Assembly (NCBI RefSeq): GCF_018982885.2 | Contig: NZ_CP081848.1 | Location: forward strand, 3,348,001 to 3,412,000 | Direction: 5' to 3' | Source: Polymorphobacter megasporae | Lineage (GTDB): Bacteria > Pseudomonadota > Alphaproteobacteria > Sphingomonadales > Sphingomonadaceae | DNA: 64,000 nt | In this document: positions 44,765 through 55,230 of the stretch, piece by piece | How positions within the stretch are numbered: position 1 is the first letter of the stretch | Layout of the letters: each line of letters starts with the position of its first letter | Made by a program: the position numbers and the translations under genes | The notes under the pieces: model-generated | The model's input: only the letters and a program-made list of their open reading frames with translations | The model's database searches: none | What the model was told of the DNA's origin: nothing

Positions 44765-46058
44765 CGCAACCGCCGGCGGCGCGCGTCGAGGTAGCGTTCG
44801 GCGAGCGCCGGGCCGAGGTCGCGCCACGACGCCTCGAGGACTTCGACCCCCATCCGCCGCAGCCGCGTCAGGACGATGCGCCGCTCGCGGAGCAGGTCGG
44901 CGGCGATGACGGCCCGGGTGACACCGTCGGCGGTGAGCGGCTCGGCGGCGACGAGCACCTCGAGCACCTCGTGGTTGAGCACGACGCACAGCAGGACGTG
45001 ACGCTCGAGGAGCCTTCCGACCGAACGCAGCATCAGCTCCGCGGAAATCGCATCGGTGAAATCGGTGAACAGGATGATCAGCGACCGGCGCTCGAGCCGC
45101 GCCGCGAGCGTCGACAGGCCGAGCGTGAAGTTGGTCTCGTCGGAGCTATAGTCGAGCCTGCCTGCTAGTTGGCGGACGTCGGCGAAGGCCGGCGTGCCAG
45201 TCAGCGCCGCGCTCGCCAGCCGCGGCCGCGAGTCGAAGCCGAACAGCGTCACCCGGTCGCCGAGCTTGAGCGAGAGATAAGCGATGAGCAGTCCGGCGCT
45301 GATCGCCCGGTCGAGCCGCGCGACGCCGGCGACGGGTTCGACCATTGTCCGCCCGCAGTCGAAGGCGAGGACGATGTTGTTGTCGCGCTCGGCGCGATAT
45401 TCCTTGGCGAACAGCGCCGAATGCCGCGCCGACGCCTTCCAGTCGATCCGCCGCCGGTCCATGCCGGGCTGATACTGGGCGAGCGCGTCGAATTCGCCGC
45501 CCTGGCCGGTTTCGCGCCACACCGTCGAGCCCGTTCGAGCCTCCCGGCTAAGCAGCGCGACGGACTCGCCGCGCACGCTGCGGACGTCGGGGGTGACCAG
45601 CACGCTGCGGTCGAGACGCGTCGCGCGCTGCCGCCAGACCAGTCCGAGCGGCCCCTGCCAGCGCAACGTCAGGTCACCGAGCATCGCGATGCCGCGACGC
45701 AGCGCCGTCGCCGGGATCAGCGCGGTCGCCGAAACCGTCGCCCCCGCCGCGAGCCACGAGCGGCCGCCGCCAAGGTCGAGCCGCGCGTCGCCGCCAACCG
45801 CCGCCTCGGCGCGTCGCGAGTGCGGCTGGGACAACGACAAGGCGAGCCCGAAGCGCTCGCCGACGCCGACCGCCGCCGGCGCCGCGAGTGTGAGCGTGCC
45901 CGGGGTCACCGCGGCGGCGGCATCGGCGGCCGCGAGCAGCAGCAACAGCGCCACCCAGCCGAGCGGTAACAGCCACAAAGCCGGCGCGAGGATCCCGACG
46001 AGCAGCGCCACCGGCGCGCCGAGCGCCGCCGCGAGGACGAGGCGCCGCGTCGGGTAGA

Positions 46059-46062
<4 letters not shown>
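44761..46062 (-). CDS. DUF58 domain protein (VWA-like, MoxR-associated)
   Basis: A 433-residue protein with two N-terminal membrane helices and a DUF58 region, including REYQPGMD-like [19 protein letters not shown], the family's hallmark. A VWA-like fold follows, with DCGRTM and LFTDFTD. DUF58 proteins are paired with MoxR ATPases and are thought to help assemble or insert metal into partner complexes. It overlaps the MoxR gene by 4 bases. Confidence 0.9.
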
Positions 46063-47004
<942 letters not shown>

Positions 47005-47015
<11 letters not shown>

Positions 47016-48255
47016 GAACGGCTTCCATCTGCCAGCGGTGAAGGGCGCGCGCGCTGGCCAGCGCCGCGGCGGGCGTATCGACGAGGGTCGCGTCGTGGGC
47101 GAGGACGCTGAAGCGCGGCGTGGTACCGACACGGTCGAGCCATGCGGCCCGCTCGCGGTCGGTCAATCCCGTCGGAGCATGCCGGTGCGCGGCGACGGTC
47201 GCGCCTGCGAGCGCCGCGTAGCGCGGGGCGATTGCGCCTTCGCGCTTCGCCGTCGCGATCACCGCGGCGATGTTGTCGATCAACGCGGCACTGCCGAAGG
47301 CTATCGCGCGGCCCGGCGCGGCGGGCGTCCCGAAGCGGATCGCTGCCTGCCAGACGGCGAGCCCGGCGACGGCGACGAGCGCGAGCGTCAGCCCGAGGAA
47401 CGGCGGCTCGAGCATTAGCCGCAGCAGGTCGCGGCCGCCGCCGAAGCCGTTGAGCGTGACGTCGAAGACAAGTCCACCGTCCTTTGCCGCACCGAGGTCG
47501 CGCAGGAGTGCGATGGCAATGCGCGCAGCGGCGAGATCGCGCATCCCGGCGTTGTCGAGCAGGTCGGGGTCAGCGAGAATGAAGATATTATGCTTCGTCT
47601 GCCAGCCGAGAACGACGCTGCCGTCGGCGGCGGTCACGATCGCGTCGAGGCCGGCGGCGGGGTCGAGGCGCTGGAGGACCGCCGGCGCGGGAAACGTGTC
47701 GACCCCGGCGATGCCCGGCGCGATCAGACGCTCGCCACGCCGCGCCGCTCGTGTCGTCACGCCCACACCGGGGGCGACCGTCGATAGCGGTGCGTCCGGT
47801 GCGGCGACGAGGCCGTGGGTTTCGATCCACGTCGGGCGGATCGGATTCGGCGAGGTCTCCCATTTCGGGACGATGATCAGCGTCGGCTCGCCGTCGCGCG
47901 CGCGGACCAGCCGGTCCACTTGCGCCGGGCTGGTGCCGGCTTCGGGGGTAAGGACGAGCAGCCCCGCGTCGCCGGGCCGGTCATCGTGCGACAAGCGGGT
48001 CGGCGTCCCGCTCGCCGTCGCAAGGTCGACGATCGCGCTGAAGCCGGTCCCGGCGCGCGACAGGGCATGGCCGCCACGGTTATGCGCCGCGTCGAGTGCG
48101 GGGGCGTAGGCAGTGAGGAAGGCGAAGGCGACCGCGCTGACGACGCCGACGGACAGCAGGACGAACAGGACGACGCGGTTGAACGGGGCGGCTTTGCGGG
48201 TCGATGCCGCTCCGGCGGCTTTGTTCGACGCCGCTCCGGCGGCGGGGGTCGTCAT
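47005..48255 (-). CDS. DUF4350 domain membrane protein
   Basis: A 416-residue protein with an N-terminal membrane helix ([20 protein letters not shown]), a large periplasmic region that includes the DUF4350-type GLLVLTPE and [14 protein letters not shown] segments, and a second helix near 300 ([18 protein letters not shown]). It is a standard member of MoxR operons, of unknown function. The ATG at 48255 overlaps the DUF4129 stop (ATGA). Confidence 0.82.
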
Positions 48256-48884
48256 GCCCACGCCGCCGGAAACGCCACACCTTCGTACGCCGTGCGCGCG
48301 CGGGTCCACGCGTCCGCCCCGACCGGGCGCGCGGCGAACAGCCCGGTTTCGACGACCTCGGTGATCAGCGCGAAGGCGGTGGCGACGTCACCGGGCAGGC
48401 GAGGCGACCGCGCGATGTCGCGGCTTGTCAGCGCTGGAGCAAGGCTGTCGGACCGGTGCGCCTCGATCTGCTCGACGCTGCGGAGGAGGACGAGGCGCGC
48501 GGCGGCGGCAAATTCGCCGCGGCTGGCGAGCGCATCAGCCTCGGCGAGCAACGCCCGTGCTGGGGCCGCGTCGGGGCGCCAGCCTACGTCGGCAACCGCC
48601 TCAGTGGAGTCGCGGCGAAACCGCGGCGCGAGCCAGCAGTATACGCCGAGAAGAAGCAGGCCGAGGAGAAGCGCAAGCCCGCCCCAGAAGGCAAATTTGA
48701 CGACCGGGCCGAGCGCGGCGAACTCGCTGGCGTGGCGATGGAACCACTCGCCAAGCGCCTTCGCCCAAGCTGGCGGCTCGGGCGAGTGATATGCAGGCAG
48801 TTCGACCTGAGTCGACCCGTCGGCGAGCAGCCGCTGGTGCGCAGCCGCAATGCGGTCAATCGCCGTCGTCGCTCGATCCCCCAT
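48252..48884 (-). CDS. DUF4129 domain membrane protein
   Basis: A 210-residue protein with one central membrane helix (FAFWGGLALLLGLLLLGVYC) and a C-terminal DUF4129 region with ADALASRGEFAAAARLVLLR and a TSRDIARS motif. DUF4129 proteins are usually the first or last gene of MoxR-DUF58 operons; here it leads the operon. The function is unknown. Confidence 0.82.
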   Translation of the reverse strand: MGDRATTAIDRIAAAHQRLLADGSTQVELPAYHSPEPPAWAKALGEWFHRHASEFAALGPVVKFAFWGGLALLLGLLLLGVYCWLAPRFRRDSTEAVADVGWRPDAAPARALLAEADALASRGEFAAAARLVLLRSVEQIEAHRSDSLAPALTSRDIARSPRLPGDVATAFALITEVVETGLFAARPVGADAWTRARTAYEGVAFPAAWA

Positions 48885-49070
48885 CCGATCCCCGATCGCT
48901 TAGGCTCATGGTTTCGCAGCCCCGCCGTGACAGCGCAAGGGGCGCTCCTGCGGCCGCGCTCCATTGGTTTCGGGGGTCGTCGCGCGGCGAGCGATTGCCG
49001 TAGCCACCACTGGACTTCGCCGCCGATCTCGGGAAAACTGGCGACAACGCCAAGGGTGGGGACTTAGACT

Positions 49071-49841
49071 ATGGCCACAACTCCGTTTGCCGCCGAAAAG
49101 ATCGATATCGGCCGGATTCTCAGCCACGCGTTCAGGGCGATCGGGCGTAATCCGCTACTTTATATTAGCATTGCCATCGTCTGCCTGTTTATCCCGGGCG
49201 AGTTGATCCGGGTCGCCCTGACCCCGCAAATCGCCGCTGGCATGGCGCTCAAGCCGCTGACGTTGCTGCCCTATACGCTCGCGGGGGGCTTGTTCGGCCT
49301 AATTCTAAACGTCGTCGCGCAGGCGATGCTGGCACACGCGACGGTCACCGACTTGAACGGCAGCCGCCCGACCTTCGGCAATTGTTTCAAGACGGCTTTA
49401 CCGCTCATTTTGCCGCTGATCGGCGTGGGGATTCTCGTTTATTTCGGCATCGTGCTCGGCATGATGCTTCTTCTTGTCCCCGGCATCATCTTCGCACTAA
49501 TGTGGTCGGTGTCGGTCCCGGCTCTCGTCGAAGAACGCCGCGGCGTTCTGGCCAGCATGGGCCGCAGCAGGGCGCTGACCAAGGGGTCGCGCTGGCGGCT
49601 GTTCGGCCTGTTCCTTGTCGCGGGACTGATCTTGCTGGTGCCGCCGGCGCTCATCAGCGGGATCGCGGCGCGCCTTCAGGGCGGCATCCCTTCCCCGCTC
49701 AGTCCCGCCGTCCTCCTGGCGGGCTCGCTCAGCGCACTGGCAGCGATGCTCCTCGCGACGATCATCGCCGCGACCTACGTCGAGCTGCGCACGGTCAAGG
49801 AAGGCGCAACAGTCGAAAGCCTCGCCGCCGTCTTCGACTAA
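49071..49841 (+). CDS. Polytopic membrane protein of unknown function
   Basis: A 256-residue protein with about five or six membrane helices (for example LLYISIAIVCLFIPGELI, LILPLIGVGILVYFGIVLGM, LFGLFLVAGLILLVPPAL). The segment LVEERRGVLASMGRSRALTKGSRWRLFGL between helices is a motif also found in YciC/DUF975-like and glycerophosphodiester phosphodiesterase membrane-domain proteins. Divergent from the MoxR operon. The function is unknown. Confidence 0.75.
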   Translation: MATTPFAAEKIDIGRILSHAFRAIGRNPLLYISIAIVCLFIPGELIRVALTPQIAAGMALKPLTLLPYTLAGGLFGLILNVVAQAMLAHATVTDLNGSRPTFGNCFKTALPLILPLIGVGILVYFGIVLGMMLLLVPGIIFALMWSVSVPALVEERRGVLASMGRSRALTKGSRWRLFGLFLVAGLILLVPPALISGIAARLQGGIPSPLSPAVLLAGSLSALAAMLLATIIAATYVELRTVKEGATVESLAAVFD

Positions 49842-50006
49842 GCACTTGCTGACGCAAGCTGTTGCGCGGGGTCGAAGAGCAGTCCGGCACCGGGTTCGCC
49901 TCAGGAGCGCGGAGTGTCCTGATTATTTCGAATAGGCGCCGAAAGCGGGACATACCGCAGTCGCTCTAAGCCCGCCTAGAGACTCCTTCCCACGACACGC
50001 GTATCT

Positions 50007-51341
50007 TCAAAAAACGATTTCGACACAGGCTCCAGTGGCCGTTGGAACGATTCCGACCGCGCCGCCGTGCAGCAGAACGACCTGCCGGGCAAAGGTCAGC
50101 CCGACGCCGGTGCCAGCGCGCTTGGTTGTGAAAAAGGGCAGGAAAACGTCCTGCTGATATTCCGCTCGTATGCCGGGGCCATTGTCCGACACCGCGATTT
50201 TGGTGCGACCGTCCGGGAGTGCAGCGAGCGAAAGCGCGATGCGCGGCGTGTCGCCGTGATCCGACGCCGCCTCGGCGGCGTTTTTCAGCAAGTTGAGCAC
50301 GACTTGTGTCAGCAGCTCGATGTCGCCGACGACAATCGGATCGGCGACGATCGGCATCACCTCGAACCGAACGGTTGGCCCGAGCGTGGTCGCCGCGAAC
50401 AGCCGGGCCAGCTGGTCGGTCCACGCCCGGCCGTCGAACGGGGCGATGGTGACTGCGGGGGCTTGCGCGAAAGCGCGGTAGCTTTCGACGAAGTGCATGA
50501 TGCCAGCCGCCCTTTTCGCCAGCGTCTCGACCGCGATGCGCGCATCCGCGATCCGAGTGTCCGCGCAGCCGTCGAGCCCGGCCATCAGCGTGGCCGCGCT
50601 GGCGGCAAGCGAGGTCACCGGCGTCATCGAATTCATGATCTCGTGCGTCAGGACCCGGACGAGATCGGACTGCAACCGCACCTCGGCGACGTCGAGTTCG
50701 TGCTGGATAATCTGGATCGAGACGATCCGCCACGGGGCACCGCCGCGCTCGACACTGGTGACCGCCAGCATCGCGCGCTGCGGCAGGCCATCGACGAGCA
50801 GCTGCGTCGATTGCCGCCCCGCCGAGGTTGCCTGCAATGCCTCGGTAAAGGCGGCACCGAGCGGGGCATAATCCGCGATGCGGACACCCTTGACCCCGGC
50901 AAACAGCCGCCGCGCCGCCTTGTTGACCATTTCGACGCGGTCGTCGCCGTCGATAGCGAGCAGCGCAGTCGGAGTACCGTCGACCAAGGCGCTGGCGAAG
51001 CGGTTCTGGCCGGCGCTTTCGGCCAGCGCCGTGCGCAGCGTCCGGATCGCCGCATCGAACGCCTCTCCCAACTCGTCGAAGCCGCTGCCCCGGCCCGCCT
51101 GCGCGAACGACTGGACGAGGTCGCGCTGTCCGAGCGCTGCCACGAAGCGCGCGACTTCGAGGTTGGTGCGCCGGGCGAGCGACCACACTGCCGCCCCCGA
51201 CCAAATCACGACGCCGCCCATGACGAGCGTCGTGGCAGGCCTGCTGTCGAGCGATAGCACCCAACCAAATAGCAATATGGACGCCGCGAAGACCGCCAGC
51301 CGCAGCGCCAGCCGGAGATCGAAGCGGCGGCTAAAGCCCAT
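50007..51341 (-). CDS. Membrane sensor histidine kinase (NtrY-like)
   Basis: A 444-residue kinase with two N-terminal membrane helices (about 12-32 and 38-54), a PAS-like region (LVDGTPTALLAIDGDD) and a HisKA-type site at His233 in LTHEIMNSMTP. The ATP-binding domain shows LLKNAAEA (N box), SDNGPGI (G1) and TGVGLTFAR (G2). It partners the NtrC-type regulator, whose stop it overlaps by 11 bases. The pair lies next to and divergent from a sigma-54 promoter and efflux operon, so it probably senses envelope stress or an exported compound. Confidence 0.92.
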   Translation of the reverse strand: MGFSRRFDLRLALRLAVFAASILLFGWVLSLDSRPATTLVMGGVVIWSGAAVWSLARRTNLEVARFVAALGQRDLVQSFAQAGRGSGFDELGEAFDAAIRTLRTALAESAGQNRFASALVDGTPTALLAIDGDDRVEMVNKAARRLFAGVKGVRIADYAPLGAAFTEALQATSAGRQSTQLLVDGLPQRAMLAVTSVERGGAPWRIVSIQIIQHELDVAEVRLQSDLVRVLTHEIMNSMTPVTSLAASAATLMAGLDGCADTRIADARIAVETLAKRAAGIMHFVESYRAFAQAPAVTIAPFDGRAWTDQLARLFAATTLGPTVRFEVMPIVADPIVVGDIELLTQVVLNLLKNAAEAASDHGDTPRIALSLAALPDGRTKIAVSDNGPGIRAEYQQDVFLPFFTTKRAGTGVGLTFARQVVLLHGGAVGIVPTATGACVEIVF

Positions 51342-52716
51342 GTTTTTCCATGCGGCGGTACAAGGTGCCTCGGGTCAGGCCGAGTTCGGCCGCAGCGTTC
51401 GAGATGTTGAACGCATGCTTTTTCAGCGCCTGCTCGACCAAGTGCCGCTCGGCCCGGTCGAGGTTGAGGTCGGATGGTGCCGTTGCCGGAAGGCTGGTCG
51501 TCGGCAACCCGCGGGCAAGCGGGAAGTCGCTGACGGTGAACCGGTCGCCCTCGGCCAGGATGACCGCGCGTTCGGCCGCATGACGCAGAGCGCGAACATT
51601 CCCGGGCCAGTCATAGGCGACCAGCTCGACCAGCACGTCGGCCGGCAGCGAGCGTTCCGGTTTACCGTATTTGCGCCGGTAGACGTCGAGAAAATATTGC
51701 AGCAGCAAGGGGATATCTTCGCGTCGACCGCGTAGCGGCGGCAACTCGATCTCCACTGTATTAAGGCGGAACAACAGATCCTGCCGGAATCGTGCCGGGT
51801 CGCTAAGCTGCGCCGGGCCAAGATTGGTTGCCGAAACGATGCGGACATCGATCGGCACCGGGCGGTTGGCGCCGACCGGCGTCACCTGCCGCTGTTCCAG
51901 CGCGGTCAGCAGCTTTGGCTGGAGGTGGAGCGGCAGGTTGCCGACCTCGTCGAGGAACAGGGTACCGCCGTCCGCCGCCTGCAGCCGCCCGATCCGATCG
52001 CCGCGCGCATCGGTGAAGGCACCCTTCACGTGCCCGAACAGCTCCGCATCGAACAGGCTTTCGGCAATCGCGCCGAGATCGACCGACACCATCACCCCCG
52101 CCGCGCGGCGCGACAGGCGGTGCAATTCGCGCGCGACAAGTTCCTTGCCGGTCCCATTCTCACCGAGGATCAGGACGTTGGCGTCGGTCGGAGCCGCCTT
52201 TTCGATCAACGACAGCACGCGCGCCATCGCTGGTGACATGCCCAGCAGCGGCGTCTCGCCGGGGACGGACGCGATCGTCGCCATCTTGCCGCGCTCGACC
52301 GACGTCGCCCGGCGCGAGCTGCGCAGCGCCGCGGCAGTCCGAACCGTCGTCAGCAACCGGTCGTTCGACCACGGCTTCGAGACGAAGTCGGTCGCGCCCT
52401 GCTTCATCGCCGCGACCGCGACCTGGACGCCGCCGCGCGCGGTAATCAGCACGACCACCGCATCGGGATCGTGCGCCAGGATTCTCCCCAGCCAAGCGAA
52501 CCCCTCCGCGCCGTCGGTCGCGCCGCGCGCAAAATTGGCATCGAGCAGGATGACGTCGGGCGACCGCGTCGCCATCAGGTCGAAGGCGGCTTGTGGCTAC
52601 GATAATGTCACCACCTCGGCGAACAGGTCACGCAGCAGCAGGCGGGCGGCCAGCAGGATATCATCGTCGTCGTCGACCACGATGCACAGGCCATAAAGCT
52701 TCGGCAAAACTGTCAT
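51331..52716 (-). pseudogene. NtrC-type sigma-54 response regulator interrupted by an in-frame amber codon
   Basis: One frame encodes the whole regulator from MTVLPKLYGLCIVVDDDDDI to the Fis-type helix (AAAELGLTRGTLYRRMEKHGL). A TAG at 52597-52599 interrupts the receiver domain between VVTLS and PQAAFDLMATRSP. Phospho-acceptor ILLDA, AAA+ Walker A GENGTGKE, the sigma-54 loop GAFTDA (in place of GAFTGA) and Walker B LFLDEVG are intact. Restart at ATG 52575 would give 414 residues lacking the acidic pocket and first helix. Without readthrough the normal phosphorelay should fail; a constitutive fragment is possible. Confidence 0.85.
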
Positions 52717-52762
52717 GCCGGCCTGACTGCCAGCAATCACAGGGCGTGCCAATGGCCGCTCG

Positions 52763-52792
52763 CGGACAGTGAAGTGTCCGTATGTGGACACT
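52763..52792. promoter_or_regulatory. Triple half-site enhancer for the NtrC-type regulator
   Basis: Half-sites GGACA (52764-52768), TGTCC (52775-52779) and GGACA (52786-52790) alternate in orientation with exactly 11 bp between starts. They form two overlapping perfect palindromes: CGGACA-N6-TGTCCG and AGTGTCC-N6-GGACACT. The site lies about 65-90 bp upstream of the sigma-54 promoter, the usual position for an enhancer-binding protein. Confidence 0.72.
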
Positions 52793-52855
52793 CCAAAAAC
52801 GCCCGAACAACGGCAGATGTAGTCAACTCGCTGAAAGCACGCGTGATTGGATAAC

Positions 52856-52871
52856 TGGCACGGTGGTTGCA
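52856..52871 (+). promoter_or_regulatory. Sigma-54 (RpoN) promoter
   Basis: TGGCAC-N5-TTGCA matches the -24/-12 consensus, with the required 10 bases between the GG and GC pairs. It lies about 50 bp before the UrcA-family gene and downstream of the triple half-site. It should drive urcA-hlyD-ABC-permease-tolC under the adjacent NtrC-type regulator. Confidence 0.85.
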
Positions 52872-52923
52872 CTGATCAGATCAGAGGCCGGCGCAGTGTC
52901 GGCCTCCCTGCAAGGACATGATC

Positions 52924-53223
52924 ATGTCGAACTCATTTGCCCGCTCCCTGATTGCCGCTGCAAGCGTGCTGACCTGCACCGTGGCCGTTGCCCCGGCCGC
53001 TGCCGCCATCTCCCCCGAAATCGTCGTCCAGCAAAAGACGGTGTCGTACGCCGACCTCGACCTTTCCAGCGCCGCCGGTCGCGACACGCTCGATCACCGC
53101 CTGCGCTCTGCAGCGAACAGCGTGTGCCTCGATGCCAGCGCGCCGATCGCGACCAAGGCCTGTCGCAGCGCCGCGCTCGTCGACGCGCGCATCATGATGC
53201 AGCGCATCAGGTCGGCGTCGTGA
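52924..53223 (+). CDS. UrcA family exported protein
   Basis: A 99-residue protein with a signal peptide (SLIAAASVLTCTVAVAPAAA). It has the UrcA-family core VSYADLDLSSAAGRDTLDHR and RSAANSVCLD, with Cys residues that may form a disulfide. UrcA proteins are common in Sphingomonadales and their function is unknown. The ATG at 52924 has AAGGA 8 bases upstream; a second ATG at 52918 is in frame. It is the first gene after the sigma-54 promoter, followed by the efflux genes. Confidence 0.87.
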   Translation: MSNSFARSLIAAASVLTCTVAVAPAAAAISPEIVVQQKTVSYADLDLSSAAGRDTLDHRLRSAANSVCLDASAPIATKACRSAALVDARIMMQRIRSAS

Positions 53224-53250
53224 CGTTAAATCGTCAAGCGTGAGGCTCGC

Positions 53251-54528
53251 GTGACCCCAACGACCACCCCCGAGAGCGGTGCCGGAATGGACCGCCGTGT
53301 CGTCCGCGCGGCCGGCGTGCCCAAATGGGTACGCCGGATCGCCGTCGGCTTGATGATCGTGGTCGCCGCCGGGATCGGCTGGTGGCTGCTACCGGCCAGC
53401 GGCTCGACCGATGTCGCTACGGCCGACGTCGAGACCGGCACGGTCACCCGCGGTCCGTTCGCAGACTACCTGCCGGTTCGCGCAACCGTGGCGCCGGGGA
53501 TCACGACCTTTGTCGGCACGCAGTCCGGCGGCCAAGTGGCCGCGCTGCTGGTGCAGGACGGAGCGCGCGTTGCTGCCGGCCAGCCGCTGGCGACGCTCGC
53601 CAACCCGCAGTTGAAGCTCGATATCCTGTCGCGGGAGGCTGAGATCGCCGGAAGGCTGGGCGACGTCTCGGGACAAGATTTGACGCTCGAGCGAAACCGG
53701 CTCGACCGCGCCAGTCAGACCGCCTCGACCAGCTACGACCTCATCAAGGCGCGCCGCGACCTGTCGATCCGGCAGCAGTTGCACCACCAGGGCTTCGTCT
53801 CGGATGCCGGCGTCGCAAGCTTTTCGGAGGAGGCCGACTATCAGCAAGAGCGCCTCGCCCAACTCCAGGCGGGCAAAGCGTCGGAGGACCGGATTGCCGC
53901 CCTCCAGGCGTCGCGGCTGGCCGACACGCGCGGTCGCCTGACCGGCACCCTGAACGCCGTGCAGGCGGGGCTCGATGCCTTGACGATCCACGCGCCGGTC
54001 GCCGGGCGGCTGACCAACTTCACGATCCAGCCGGGGCAGATGCTCAAGGCTGGCGACCCGGCCGGGCAGATCGATAGCGAGAACAGCTGGAAGCTGGTCG
54101 CCGATGTCGACGAATATTACCTTGGCCGCGTCGCCGTCGGGCAACCGGCGTCGGGCGATGCCGGGCTGGCGCTCACCGTCACCAAGGTGCTGCCCGCCGT
54201 AACTAACGGGCGCTTCCGCGTCGAGCTGGCATTCCACGGGCAGCCGCCCGCCGGGCTCAACCGCGGCCAGACGCTCGACGTGCGCGTGACGCTCGGCAGC
54301 ACCCGCCCCGCGTTGCTGGCCCCGGTCGGTGGCTGGCTCGACAGCGGCGGCGGTACCTCGGCGTTCGTCCTCGACCCCGGCGGCCACACGGCACGCCGCC
54401 GCGCCATCAAGGTCGGCCGGCGCAACCCGGAAAGCGCCGAAATCCTGTCGGGTCTCATTGCCGGTGACCGCATCGTCACCTCCAGCACCACGGCCTTCAA
54501 CAAGGCCGCCATGATCAACATTCGCTAG
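53251..54528 (+). CDS. HlyD/MacA-family periplasmic adaptor protein
   Basis: A 425-residue membrane-fusion protein. One N-terminal helix (RIAVGLMIVVAAGIGWWLL) anchors it in the inner membrane. Lipoyl-like halves (GGQVAALLVQDGARVAAGQPL and ALTIHAPVAGRLTNFTIQPGQ) flank a helical hairpin (about 130-230), followed by beta-barrel and membrane-proximal domains. It links the ABC transporter to the TolC-type channel encoded downstream. GTG at 53251 has GAGG 5 bases upstream; ATG at 53287 is an alternative. Confidence 0.9.
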   Translation: MTPTTTPESGAGMDRRVVRAAGVPKWVRRIAVGLMIVVAAGIGWWLLPASGSTDVATADVETGTVTRGPFADYLPVRATVAPGITTFVGTQSGGQVAALLVQDGARVAAGQPLATLANPQLKLDILSREAEIAGRLGDVSGQDLTLERNRLDRASQTASTSYDLIKARRDLSIRQQLHHQGFVSDAGVASFSEEADYQQERLAQLQAGKASEDRIAALQASRLADTRGRLTGTLNAVQAGLDALTIHAPVAGRLTNFTIQPGQMLKAGDPAGQIDSENSWKLVADVDEYYLGRVAVGQPASGDAGLALTVTKVLPAVTNGRFRVELAFHGQPPAGLNRGQTLDVRVTLGSTRPALLAPVGGWLDSGGGTSAFVLDPGGHTARRRAIKVGRRNPESAEILSGLIAGDRIVTSSTTAFNKAAMINIR

Positions 54529-54538
54529 GAACAGCCCC

Positions 54539-55219
54539 ATGATCCGGCTCCAGAATATTCAACGCACCTATGCTTCGGACGAGGTCGAGACGACTGCGCT
54601 CGCCGACATCGACCTGCACGTCGTCAAGGGCGAATTCCTGGCGATCATGGGTCCATCGGGATGCGGCAAGTCGACCTTGCTCAACATCCTCGGGACCGTC
54701 GATCGTCCGACCGGCGGCGCGTATCTGTTCGGCGACCGCGATCTGGCGACGCTGAACGAGGCGGGACTGGCGCAGTTGCGCGCAGAGACCTTGGGGTTCG
54801 TCTTCCAGTCGTTCAACCTGATCGACGAGCTGACGATCGCCGAGAATGTTGAACTGGGGCTGGCCTATCGGAAGACCGGCGCCGGTGACCGCAAGGCAAG
54901 GGTCGCGGCGGCGATGGACCGGGTCGGCATTTCGCACCGCGCCCGCCACTTTCCGCACCAGTTGTCGGGGGGCCAGCAGCAGCGCGCCGCCATCGCCCGC
55001 GCCATCGTCGGCAACCCCAGCCTGATCCTCGCGGACGAACCGACCGGGAACCTCGACACCGAGAATGGCGCGCAGGTGATGGGAATCCTCGAAGCCCTGA
55101 ATGCCGAAGGGGCGACGATCGTCATGGTCACCCACTCGCCCGCCCACGCCGACGCCGCGGGGCGCCGCATCGACATGCTGGACGGCCGCATCGTCGCCTC
55201 CGTCGCCCGCGCGATCTGA
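54539..55219 (+). CDS. ABC transporter ATP-binding protein (MacB/LolD type)
   Basis: A 226-residue ATPase with Walker A GPSGCGKST (about 38-46), Q-loop VFQSFNL, signature LSGGQQQR, Walker B LILADEP and H-loop VTHS. It belongs to the MacB/LolD/FtsE group that powers periplasmic remodelling rather than import. It lies 10 bp after the HlyD gene and 11 bp before its permease. Confidence 0.94.
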   Translation: MIRLQNIQRTYASDEVETTALADIDLHVVKGEFLAIMGPSGCGKSTLLNILGTVDRPTGGAYLFGDRDLATLNEAGLAQLRAETLGFVFQSFNLIDELTIAENVELGLAYRKTGAGDRKARVAAAMDRVGISHRARHFPHQLSGGQQQRAAIARAIVGNPSLILADEPTGNLDTENGAQVMGILEALNAEGATIVMVTHSPAHADAAGRRIDMLDGRIVASVARAI

Positions 55220-55230
55220 GGGGGGACGGC

